From Scytonema sp045865695 (GTDB taxonomy: Bacteria; Cyanobacteriota; Cyanobacteriia; Cyanobacteriales; Nostocaceae): a stretch of DNA of 64,000 nucleotides. Shown piece after piece: positions 36,696-44,143 of this stretch. The stretch covers positions 1 to 64,000 of the forward strand of contig NZ_BAACAP010000243.1 of NCBI RefSeq assembly GCF_045865695.1, written 5' to 3'. Each line of letters opens with the position of its first letter. Positions within the stretch are counted from its first letter, which is position 1. A model generated the notes under the pieces. It was not told the origin of the DNA, did not search any database, and saw only the letters and a program-made list of their open reading frames with translations. Both the position numbers and the translations under genes were made by a program.

Positions 36696-38428
36696 AAGTA
36701 CCAACCAATTGTTATTAAATTCTCTATCCAATCAATCATCATTTGTGCGGATATATAAGTATCTGTATCATCTTTAGCTCCAACAATGGATTTTTCATTT
36801 TGCTGTAGTATTTGACTCCAATTAGGAAAGTAAATTTCCAAAAAGTTAATGAAAGCTCGACGATTTTGAATTATGACATTTCTATTTTTGTTATCGCTTG
36901 CTTGACTTTCAATGTCGCTAGAACGACGGTTTTCTGCTAGTCCAAAGGCATGACGTGCTTTGAGTTGGGCTAAATCGCTAAATATATGCGTCCAATTGGG
37001 TTCGTATTTGGGATTTCGCCCTCTGCGTTCCCATTCTGGATATGTGTTACCATCGCGATCGCAGTAACTTTTGAGGATATGCAAATACTTCCAAGGACAA
37101 GTCCACTCTACATATTGTCCGCTATTAAACACGACTCGGATTGTAACGCGATCGCGATTTAATTGTTTGGCTGTTTCTTGTGCTTGACGACAGTGTTGTA
37201 GCACATCCCGTTGGGGAACACTTCCTGCTACCCAAACAAAACCGACGCTGACATTGATGTCTTGTCTGTGTTCTTGCCACTTATTCTCTAGTGTCATCAA
37301 CCATTCCAAAGCAATTAATCCAGAAATGGGTTTTTTAGAGTTTTTGCTATAAATTACACCTAAAAAATCATCACCACCTGCATAGATTACTCTTCCTAGC
37401 TTATGTTTTGGCAAATATTTATAAAAGTTTTTGCCCCAGTTGCGTAATTCTCTAGTAAATGTCCTAATCTTCTCCTCTGCATTTTCGCTGTTAGCAATTT
37501 TCTTCAATTTTTTTCCAACTTCATCCCCATCCCCTATAAACCAACCAGTCCATTTTCCGGATTGACTTTCCGTTGGTTTGCGAATAATTTCTTTAAATCC
37601 TTGCGGTAACTTCCCAAAATAAGAGTTCTTTTCTCCAAGCGATATTCCTATATTTTTTCTAACATTTTCATATGTCACCAAACGTTTAACTAATTCAGGA
37701 ATACTCAATTGTTCTTTGAGTGCAAAGAATTTACCTTCTACCTGATGTTCCTCCTGGTAATTTTCTTCTTGTCCTAATTCCTCTACTTCTGATTCCTCGT
37801 CTTGTGAATCTTGTTGATTTTCAGTTATATCGGCTAGGTCTTGATAAAACTTTCTGATAATATCTTTTTCCGAACCATAGGTTAAATCTTGAGGATTGCG
37901 TTTGACTCCCCCCAAGCCTGGAAATGCAATGCCATCTGTACCCGTTAAACTCGAACTTTCCCCAATCCAATTAATTGCCGTCCAAGTACGAGAAAGTTTA
38001 CGAGTTTCCAAATCCTCCATTGCAGATCGGATCGAATTTCCCTTTCCCCAGAAGATTTCCCAAGTATAGTTACCCCAATGTCCCCACTCACGTCCCCATT
38101 CATATTCATAATCGGGTAATTCTTTCTCAATCCAATTGCGACAAACTGAAAGTATATCCTTCCAAGCTGTCAATAATACCTCTCGTGCTACCTCTTCAGT
38201 AAGATGACCTTGAAGTAGGATGCGGTTCGGCATTCCTTTTTGGACATTGATGTTAGCAGGGGAAATGACTGTCACATTATCTCGGCTATCTGCTGCTAGG
38301 ACTATCTGCTGACTGAGATAGGACAAAATTAACGATGCACCATACAAGTCCCTCAACTTCCGCGATTTTTCGATAAATCCTTGCACTGGTGCAAAGGAAA
38401 TTGCTGTATAAATTGCTTTATCACCCAT
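36662..38428 (-). CDS. cas10: Cas10 (Cmr2) with GGDD cyclase motif, no HD domain
   Basis: From the ATG at 38428 the protein has 588 residues; an in-frame ATG at 38497 is judged too early because it reaches into a duplicated upstream element. FAPVQGFIEKSRKLRDLYGAS is the Cmr2 start. The palm domain has YAGGDDFLGVIY with GGDD at about 351-354, so synthesis of cyclic oligoadenylate is expected. No HD nuclease domain precedes it, and the chain is short for Cas10. An acidic Glu/Gln-rich linker lies near 200-230. It leads the operon cas10, cmr3, cmr4, cmr5, RAMP, CARF-HEPN. Confidence 0.88.
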   Translation of the reverse strand: MGDKAIYTAISFAPVQGFIEKSRKLRDLYGASLILSYLSQQIVLAADSRDNVTVISPANINVQKGMPNRILLQGHLTEEVAREVLLTAWKDILSVCRNWIEKELPDYEYEWGREWGHWGNYTWEIFWGKGNSIRSAMEDLETRKLSRTWTAINWIGESSSLTGTDGIAFPGLGGVKRNPQDLTYGSEKDIIRKFYQDLADITENQQDSQDEESEVEELGQEENYQEEHQVEGKFFALKEQLSIPELVKRLVTYENVRKNIGISLGEKNSYFGKLPQGFKEIIRKPTESQSGKWTGWFIGDGDEVGKKLKKIANSENAEEKIRTFTRELRNWGKNFYKYLPKHKLGRVIYAGGDDFLGVIYSKNSKKPISGLIALEWLMTLENKWQEHRQDINVSVGFVWVAGSVPQRDVLQHCRQAQETAKQLNRDRVTIRVVFNSGQYVEWTCPWKYLHILKSYCDRDGNTYPEWERRGRNPKYEPNWTHIFSDLAQLKARHAFGLAENRRSSDIESQASDNKNRNVIIQNRRAFINFLEIYFPNWSQILQQNEKSIVGAKDDTDTYISAQMMIDWIENLITIGWYLCSNTLSSSNL

Positions 38429-38494
38429 ACTCAGACTTTCAGGGATAAATAACTTGAACTGAGATATCCAAACACAGAAGAATCGTATAATGAG

Positions 38495-38680
38495 CAACTT
38501 GAGATTGCTAAAAAATACTGATTTTTTTTATCTATGTAACAATACGTAAAGATGAAAAGGCACAAAGTAAAAAGAACTGGTTTTCCTTTTACTTGTTAAT
38601 CTTCAGCCTATCGCTCGTCATCTCAAGTGTTACAGAAATGACTAGAATTGCAGCCGTGTGTGATGCGAATGACGAAAATG
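38495..38680 (-). repeat. Duplicated upstream region, copy A (before cas10)
   Basis: About 186 bases from CAACTTGAGATTG to GATGCGAATGACGAAAATG closely match 39581-39768. Shared blocks include AAAGTAAAAAGAACTGGTTT, TTCAGCCTATCGCTCGT and GATGCGAATGACGAAAA. Both copies lie directly upstream of minus-strand genes (cas10 here), so they probably carry a promoter; on the minus strand TTTACG...TACATA is a candidate core. Confidence 0.9.
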
Positions 38681-38700
38681 TAACTTTTCCCACTGTCAAG

Positions 38701-39525
38701 CTATTGACCGAGTACCATCCTGAGAGCTGCTGCTGCAAGGTTTAGCTCAAATTTGTCTGCATTCTCTAATGCCCATTCGCCAGAGTTCTTGAGTCGTTTG
38801 AACGTCTTGGGCGTATCATTTTGCTGTGCAGCTATTTCTGCTGCTGCGATCTCTCTTACTGCATTTATTTGTTCTGATGTGACTGCGTTTTGCTGCATTT
38901 TCTGTTTTAGGTCACCTAATTCCAGAGCCAAACTACTTAAATCGGAATCGGCTTTCGTATAATTTTCCTTTGCAGTGTTAAAAATTGACTGAACAGTTTC
39001 TTTATCGTTCATAACTCGAGCAACTGCTGCTTTGAGATCCTCTTCTTTAACTTGTCCTGCACCTCTATTTTGAAGTAATGCTGCAAGTGCTTTCATATAG
39101 ATATAGCCTGCTGCGATCGTAGCTGCATAAACTGTTGCGCTCATTAAAGCGTAGGAAGCAACTGTACCAGGTCCGGGTAAAAATTTCAGAGCAGATCCGA
39201 GTCCAAAGACTGCCAGTATTGCCGCATTCGATGCCAAATTAGACAAAATTCCTGTGGCAATACTTTTGACTAGGTTTTTGGTAAAAGGCAGATTTAGCTC
39301 TTTATTGATGCGTACATACATCGTCCATGTATTCCCAAAAGCTGCAAATAAGTCTGCCCCAGGTACTGGAATAAAGATGCACCCAACACCAATTCCTGCA
39401 TGAATCTTTACTATTCCAGCTAGTTTCCCTGGCAGATTTTCATCTGTGACTTGATTGATTGCCTTTACCAACTCAAAAGCCGCTTGAGTTAATTGCCCTT
39501 CTCTTGCTGATTGATACCCGTTCAT
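38701..39525 (-). CDS. DUF697-like membrane protein embedded in the CRISPR locus
   Basis: A 274-residue protein. The part at about 35-145 reads GKLAGIVKIHAGIGVGCIF, PVPGADLFAAFGNTWTMYVR, then SIATGILSNLASNAAIL, and LPGPGTVASYALMSATVYAA, the Gly/Ala-rich hydrophobic pattern of the DUF697/YcjF-EcsC-like membrane family. The C-terminal half is a charged, Ala-rich coiled coil (about 165-274). AAGG lies before the ATG. It sits between cas10 and array 2, in the same direction, and its upstream region is a near copy of the cas10 upstream region. No GTPase domain is attached. It is a candidate membrane component of this type III system. Confidence 0.6.
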   Translation of the reverse strand: MNGYQSAREGQLTQAAFELVKAINQVTDENLPGKLAGIVKIHAGIGVGCIFIPVPGADLFAAFGNTWTMYVRINKELNLPFTKNLVKSIATGILSNLASNAAILAVFGLGSALKFLPGPGTVASYALMSATVYAATIAAGYIYMKALAALLQNRGAGQVKEEDLKAAVARVMNDKETVQSIFNTAKENYTKADSDLSSLALELGDLKQKMQQNAVTSEQINAVREIAAAEIAAQQNDTPKTFKRLKNSGEWALENADKFELNLAAAALRMVLGQ

Positions 39526-39580
39526 AAACTTACCTTTTATATTCTGATAATTAATGTTCTAGAATCTAACTATTAACGAT

Positions 39581-39768
39581 CAACTTGAAATCACTTGAAA
39601 ATATCGATTCTCTTTATCGATGTAACAATTACGTAAAGGCGAAAAGTCACAAAGTAAAAAGAACTGGTTTTCCTTCTACTTGTTAATGTTCAGCCTATCG
39701 CTCGTTATCTCAAGTATTGCAGAAGCAATTGGAATGGCAGCAGTGCATGATGCGAATGACGAAAAATG
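39581..39768 (-). repeat. Duplicated upstream region, copy B (before DUF697-like gene)
   Basis: The direct copy of 38495-38680, with only scattered differences. It ends about 55 bases before the start codon of the membrane-protein gene, a spacing close to that of copy A from cas10. The remaining 140 bases up to array 2 hold no gene. Confidence 0.9.
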
Positions 39769-39909
39769 CAGTTCTTGAGAAAGATAGCCTTTAGCGTTAA
39801 CTAGAGACTATCGGTTTAATTAGTTATCAAGACTATAACAAACTGTTAGAATGCTGCAAGCCATGAAAAAAACAGCAGAAATAAAACCGTTGAAGAACTA
39901 AGGAAAACC

Positions 39910-41031
39910 CTTTCCAATTTATTCCGAATTAACCCAATCGGTGGGGGTGATTCTTGGGAATCCTCCGTTCGACATCCTCCTGTTTCCAATTATTCCGAAT
40001 TAACCCAATCGGTGGGGATAAGACTAGGACTTGATTCACAGCAATCAGAAGTTTCCAATTATTCCGATTTAACCCAATCGGTGGGGGGATATAATCAAGG
40101 CACATCCAACCCAACCCAAGTTTCCAATTATTCCGATTTAACCCAATCGGTGGGGACGTTATTAGAGCTGGAAACTGTAATCAAACATCCGGTGGTTTCC
40201 AATTATTCCGATTTAACCCAATCGGTGGGTAATGCTGTTGCAAACGTTATTAGAGCTGGAAACTGTAGTTTCCAATTATTCCGATTTAACCCAATCGGTG
40301 GGGCGTACTACATCCATCCGGACCTAATCTATCCCTTTCGTTTCCAATTATTCCGATTTAACCCAATCGGTGGGGGGAACAATTTTCCGACACGAAGTAC
40401 TCGACGATTTCGTTTCCAATTATTCCGATTTAACCCAATCGGTGGGGGGCTATCCCAACCCGGCCCGAAAGCAATCTTTTTAATGTTTCCAATTATTCCG
40501 ATTTAACCCAATCGGTGGGGTAGTAAAACTTACTTTGTGGGGGGCCCCTTTAATATAAAAGTTTCCAATTATTCCGATTTAACCCAATCGGTGGGGGGTA
40601 ACCGTAACTCCTTTCCCAGGGAATACGGTAGGTTTCCAATTATTCCGATTTAACCCAATCGGTGGGGATAGTTCTAAACTTGATTACTTAGGAGGTAACC
40701 GTAACGTTTCCAATTATTCCGATTTAACCCAATCGGTGGGGAACGCATACTCCCTTTTCAATAACTTTTCACAAAAATAGTTTCCAATTATTCCGATTTA
40801 ACCCAATCGGTGGGGTGTTGGTGGATACGGCTTTAAAACTCTTGAAAATGTTTCCAATTATTCCGATTTAACCCAATCGGTGGGGTCGCTCTTAGTAACC
40901 GAAACAAAAATTACTTCTTGTGTTTCCAATTATTCCGATTTAACCCAATCGGTGGGGTCTTAGTTTTTCCTGACGCCCCTTTTCAAACCTGAAAAGTTTC
41001 CAATTATTCCGATTTAACCCAATCGGTGGGG
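39910..41031 (-). CRISPR. CRISPR array 2: 16 repeats of 36 bp, 15 spacers
   Basis: Repeats start at 39910 (degenerate, one extra T), 39982, 40051, 40120, 40195, 40268, 40340, 40412, 40485, 40561, 40632, 40706, 40780, 40850, 40922 and 40996. The plus strand runs GTTTCCAATTATTCCGATTT, then AACCCAATCGGTGGGG; the first two have CCGAATT, and the fifth ends in T. Degenerate repeats at the left end mark the leader-distal side, so the array is read leftward and the leader is at 41032-41249 next to cas2. Read that way, the repeat ends ATAATTGGAAAC, as in array 1. Confidence 0.97.
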
Positions 41032-41249
41032 AGTTCGTCTAGCAGCCCTTACCCAGTAAGGATTTCAGACTGCAAATCGACACACCTCTAAAAAACATTG
41101 TAAATCCTGTCGAAAATTTAGGAAAACACATACTTCAAACCCTTACACAGCAAGCAATCGACACACCTCAACGAAAAATATAGGGTTTCAGCGATTTGCC
41201 GAGGTGTGTAGATGAACTAGTAAAACTTCCTCTTCAATTCGCCTCAAAC
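41032..41249 (-). promoter_or_regulatory. Probable leader of CRISPR array 2 with internal duplication
   Basis: It lies between the last regular repeat and cas2. CCCTTAC(C/A)CAG(T/C)AAG followed by GCAA(A)TCGACACACCTC occurs twice, about 81 bases apart (41047-41088 and 41140-41168). A third, inverted copy of the second motif (GATTTGCCGAGGTGTGT) lies at 41192-41208. Such repeats may be binding sites for the integration complex or host factors. Confidence 0.65.
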
Positions 41250-41525
41250 CTAGATGACGTAATAGTTTGGCGGTGGTTGAGGTGATTCACCTCCAATGGT
41301 TAACACTCTCTCAACAGCTTCTTGAGATATCCAATAAAATCGGACATCATCTTCCACTGGTTTCACTAATTTTTTCACCTTTTCATAAAGTTGTCGCATT
41401 TCCTCCAAACTTAAAAAACATTCAAATACGGAAAACTGAACTCTTCGCCCATATCCCTCTAGAAAATTGGATAACTTAGTTCGCCTCTTATCATTAGGAA
41501 TATCATAAACAACAACGACTAGCAT
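41250..41525 (-). CDS. cas2: CRISPR adaptation protein Cas2
   Basis: From the ATG at 41525 the protein has 91 residues: MLVVVVYDIPNDKRRTKLSN holds the conserved Asp of the first strand, and EGYGRRVQFSVFECFL the second strand and dimer region. The open frame extends 29 codons upstream, but that part is not Cas2-like. Cas2 bridges two Cas1 dimers during spacer integration. It lies between cas1 and the array leader. Confidence 0.9.
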   Translation of the reverse strand: MLVVVVYDIPNDKRRTKLSNFLEGYGRRVQFSVFECFLSLEEMRQLYEKVKKLVKPVEDDVRFYWISQEAVERVLTIGGESPQPPPNYYVI

Positions 41526-41642
41526 TGAGATACTTAGAAAGTATAAATTAATGAAAGTATAAGTTATTTTACTAAAAATCCATAATCGATTGCCATTCAA
41601 AATTATTGACAAAATATGCTAGTTTAGCCTGTGCTTGTAGAC

Positions 41643-41676
41643 AATAACCCCAACTTTGAGAAAAGTCGGGTTTATT
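41643..41676 (-). terminator. Hairpin between cas1 and cas2
   Basis: AATAACCCCAACTTT and AAAGTCGGGTTTATT can pair over 13 of 15 positions with a 4-base loop. It lies just past the cas1 stop on the minus strand. There is no clear T run after it, so it may be an attenuator or RNA-processing structure rather than a terminator. Confidence 0.4.
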
Positions 41677-41693
41677 CCTTCTGTGTAAAATAA

Positions 41694-42698
41694 TTAAGCA
41701 GGTCTTAAAAATGCTTCGTAGGGAATTTCTGATAGTAAATGACGCTTATAACGTCTGACTTGTAATTGAATCGCATGACGATAGGTAACTTGAGATTGCA
41801 AATCTGGATGAGATGTTTCCTCATTCATACGGGCTTCAAACTGTTTTAGAAAAATTCGCCTAGAAGATTGATTTAAATACACTCCTCCCGTACTCGACAA
41901 TATATCAAAGTCTTGAGTTTTAAACACAACGTTATTGACAATTTTTAAAACTAAACTATCGACAATAACAGACCTAAATTCCTCCATAAGGTCAAAAGCT
42001 AAATAAGGCTTTTGCCTTTCTCCATAGTGAAAATTACCAATATAAGGAGAAAGCCCTTCGGCAATAATAAAACTCAAGACATTATTAAACAAAAGAGTAT
42101 ACCCAAAACTTAATAAAGAATTTATCGGATCGGTAGGCGGTTGACGATTGCGAATAGAAAACTCAAAATGGGGGTTAGTAATTAACTCACCAAATGCTGG
42201 AAAATATCGAGCGGCTGTAATCCCTTCATAACCGCGTAGAGAATCTAAATCATCAACTAGATTTAGAGAATCAATATCTTGACTAATACCATATATTGCC
42301 TTTTCAACTGCTGCAATTTTCCGTCTGCGGTTAAATCGCATTAATAGCTGCTTAGAATTGATTAATTTTCCGTAAACAATTGCTTTTGATACATAAAATT
42401 GAAATTCGTTATTGTTCCGTCTTTCCATTTGTACTAAATGATTATCAAGGTTTGTTGACTCTTCACTTGCTAAATGTCCGTGATATTGACCCGATTGATT
42501 TAGAAATAATACGGCTATTTTTTCTTGTAAGCAGGCGTTAATCACAGGAGTGGAGAGTTGAATATTGCCAAAAATCATAATTTGCTCGACTTCTCTAATT
42601 GGGATTTCGAGTTTTGGCTTTTCGCTGACATGAATAACAAAACGTTGATAGTCTTTATAAATACTCGTTCCTTGTTCAATCAAATAAATTGCAGCCAT
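41694..42698 (-). CDS. cas1: CRISPR integrase Cas1 (domain of a split RT-Cas1)
   Basis: A 334-residue protein with the Cas1 metal site: E158 (LRGYEGITAARYF), H224 (GNFHYGE) and D236/E239 (AFDLMEEFR). Basic Arg/Lys-rich helices lie at 120-130 and near the C-terminus. The ATG at 42698 lacks a Shine-Dalgarno. Upstream in the same frame, 70 sense codons run without a stop back to 42908 at the end of the RT gene. They encode an acidic linker (for example PEQQIIEIETELETEEFLEQ). This suggests that Cas1 is naturally the C-terminal part of an RT-Cas1 fusion. Confidence 0.93.
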   Translation of the reverse strand: MAAIYLIEQGTSIYKDYQRFVIHVSEKPKLEIPIREVEQIMIFGNIQLSTPVINACLQEKIAVLFLNQSGQYHGHLASEESTNLDNHLVQMERRNNNEFQFYVSKAIVYGKLINSKQLLMRFNRRRKIAAVEKAIYGISQDIDSLNLVDDLDSLRGYEGITAARYFPAFGELITNPHFEFSIRNRQPPTDPINSLLSFGYTLLFNNVLSFIIAEGLSPYIGNFHYGERQKPYLAFDLMEEFRSVIVDSLVLKIVNNVVFKTQDFDILSSTGGVYLNQSSRRIFLKQFEARMNEETSHPDLQSQVTYRHAIQLQVRRYKRHLLSEIPYEAFLRPA

Positions 42699-42874
42699 TT
42701 CCCGATTCCAAATGTTCTTTTGTAGAGGACTGTATCGATCGCTGTTATCTTCTAAAACTACTTCGGTGTCTGTCTCTGATAGAAAGGGTTGATGTAGAAA
42801 TGCAACATTGCGTTGCTGTTCTGGAAACTGTTGTTCTAAAAACTCTTCTGTTTCTAGCTCTGTTTCTATTTCTA

Positions 42875-43825
42875 TTATCTGTTGTTCTGGTGATAGGATA
42901 GTGGCAGTTTTTTTTTACGTTTATTTTGCCGTGACGGTTGTTCGGCTTCGGATTTTAATTTTGGTCGATTTGTGTCTACTGGAAAAATAGCATTATCTAA
43001 AAACCCATGACCGAGAAAACAAAAACCTCGTTCAAAAGTGGTAATTTGAGTTTTCTCTGCATTAAGCGTCAAGCCCATGGAATCTAATAAATTAATAACT
43101 TCTATTTGGGCTTGTAAAATCTCTGTTTGAGTACGAGCTAAAACGAGAAAATCATCAGCATAGCGCACGAGTTGTAATTGACTTGCAGCGATCGCTTCGT
43201 CAAATTCATGTAAATAAATATTCGCTAATAAAGGTGAAATCACCGCACCTTGAGGAATCCCTTTTTGGGGTAAAACTAAACCTTCATTAGTTAAAACACC
43301 AACTGATATCCACGATTTTATCAAACATAAAATCCCAGGATGGTCGAGATACAACCGAACTTGTTGTAATAACCTAGAATGCTCTATGTTATCAAAAAAC
43401 TTGGTAATATCAGCATCAAATACCCAACTATAACCATCATCCCGCAAATCGGCAACTTTTTCAACTGCATTGAGATAAGATAAATTAGGACGATAGGCAA
43501 AACTCACAGGAGAAAACTTTGCCTCCGTAATTGGAGCAAGCACATTTAATAACGCTTGCTGAACAATGCGATCGCGAACAGTTGGTATTTTTAATTCTCG
43601 CAAGTTTCCGTTTCTTTTAGGTATGATAACTTGTTTGCAAGGTTGTGGTTCGTAACCACCATTAGCGACAGCATCGCGTAATTGATAAATATTCATTGCT
43701 TGGTTGCGAGCGAAACCGTCGATAGTTTCCCCATCCATACCCGCACACCCGCGTTTTTCGGCTACCTTTTCCCAAGCACGTTGAAAATTGTGCAAAGCGA
43801 GAAACTCGCTGATGATTCTTTCCAT
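42875..43825 (-). CDS. CRISPR-associated reverse transcriptase (RT part of RT-Cas1)
   Basis: A 316-residue group-II-intron-like RT. GYEPQPCKQVIIPKRNGNLR and ELKIPTVRDRIVQQALLNVL are RT1-2 motifs, VFDADITKFFDNI contains the first catalytic Asp (D138), QKGIPQGAVISPLLANIYL is motif 4, and RYADDFLVLA the active site YADD (222-225). There is no maturase or endonuclease domain. The N-terminus has no Cas6 domain, since an in-frame stop lies 15 codons upstream of the ATG. RTs joined to Cas1 allow spacer acquisition from RNA. The last ten codons after KRKKK are probably read only when no frameshift occurs. Confidence 0.9.
   Translation of the reverse strand: MERIISEFLALHNFQRAWEKVAEKRGCAGMDGETIDGFARNQAMNIYQLRDAVANGGYEPQPCKQVIIPKRNGNLRELKIPTVRDRIVQQALLNVLAPITEAKFSPVSFAYRPNLSYLNAVEKVADLRDDGYSWVFDADITKFFDNIEHSRLLQQVRLYLDHPGILCLIKSWISVGVLTNEGLVLPQKGIPQGAVISPLLANIYLHEFDEAIAASQLQLVRYADDFLVLARTQTEILQAQIEVINLLDSMGLTLNAEKTQITTFERGFCFLGHGFLDNAIFPVDTNRPKLKSEAEQPSRQNKRKKKLPLSYHQNNR
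42908..42916 (-). promoter_or_regulatory. A9 slippery tract joining the RT and Cas1 frames
   Basis: On the minus strand the RT frame reads CGT AAA AAA AAA CTG and stops at 42875. A shift of minus one in the A run continues as ACT GCC ACT ATC in the Cas1 frame, with no stop up to the Cas1 domain. Runs like A-AAA-AAA are classic sites for minus-one ribosomal frameshifting or polymerase slippage. No downstream stem was seen. A one-base sequencing error or a real disabling mutation would look the same. Confidence 0.6.
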
Positions 43826-43929
43826 TGGAACAAATTCGATTTTGGATTTGACGAACCAGGCTTTAGTTTAGTTTGTGCTTGGAAAGGCGAGTTTCCAAAT
43901 AACAAGGTTTTTTAAAGGATGTTTTAAAA

Positions 43930-44090
43930 GTTTTGGGCGAATAGAATTCGCAACTACACAAACGAAGTTTGCCTACACAAACTAATCCAAGAATCAAGGT
44001 GAAACCCACGTAGGTGGGTTTTGCTTGTATAGCCGCGAATTCATTCGCAAAGGCAATCTCGGAAACGCGAGTTTCCATTGGGATGGTAAA
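43930..44090. repeat. Dispersed repeat with strong hairpin upstream of RT gene
   Basis: It contains GCGAATAGAATTCGC, CACAAACGAAGTTTGCCTAC, AAACCCACGTAGGTGGGTTTT (a terminator-like hairpin at about 44005-44025) and GCGAATTCATTCGC. Parts recur at 60065-60122 (GGACTTCGTTTGTATAGC, AGAATTCTATTC). Short GGAAA-GCG-GTTTCC palindromes border it (43879-43896 and 44069-44086). A similar one is at 26684-26700. The gap between the divergent RT and protease genes holds nothing else. Confidence 0.6.
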
Positions 44091-44143
44091 TTACAGCATC
44101 TTGAATTTTCAAGACTAGTCATTTATCCCAATGGAGTCAAGCC

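Noticed and set aside
40012..40506. 164-residue plus-strand frame with repeated SNYSDLTQSVG
   Set aside because: It is the translated CRISPR repeat of array 2.
42875..43825. RT as part of a group II intron or diversity-generating retroelement
   Set aside because: There is no maturase or endonuclease domain, no intron ends and no template/variable repeat pair; the gene is directly joined to cas1.
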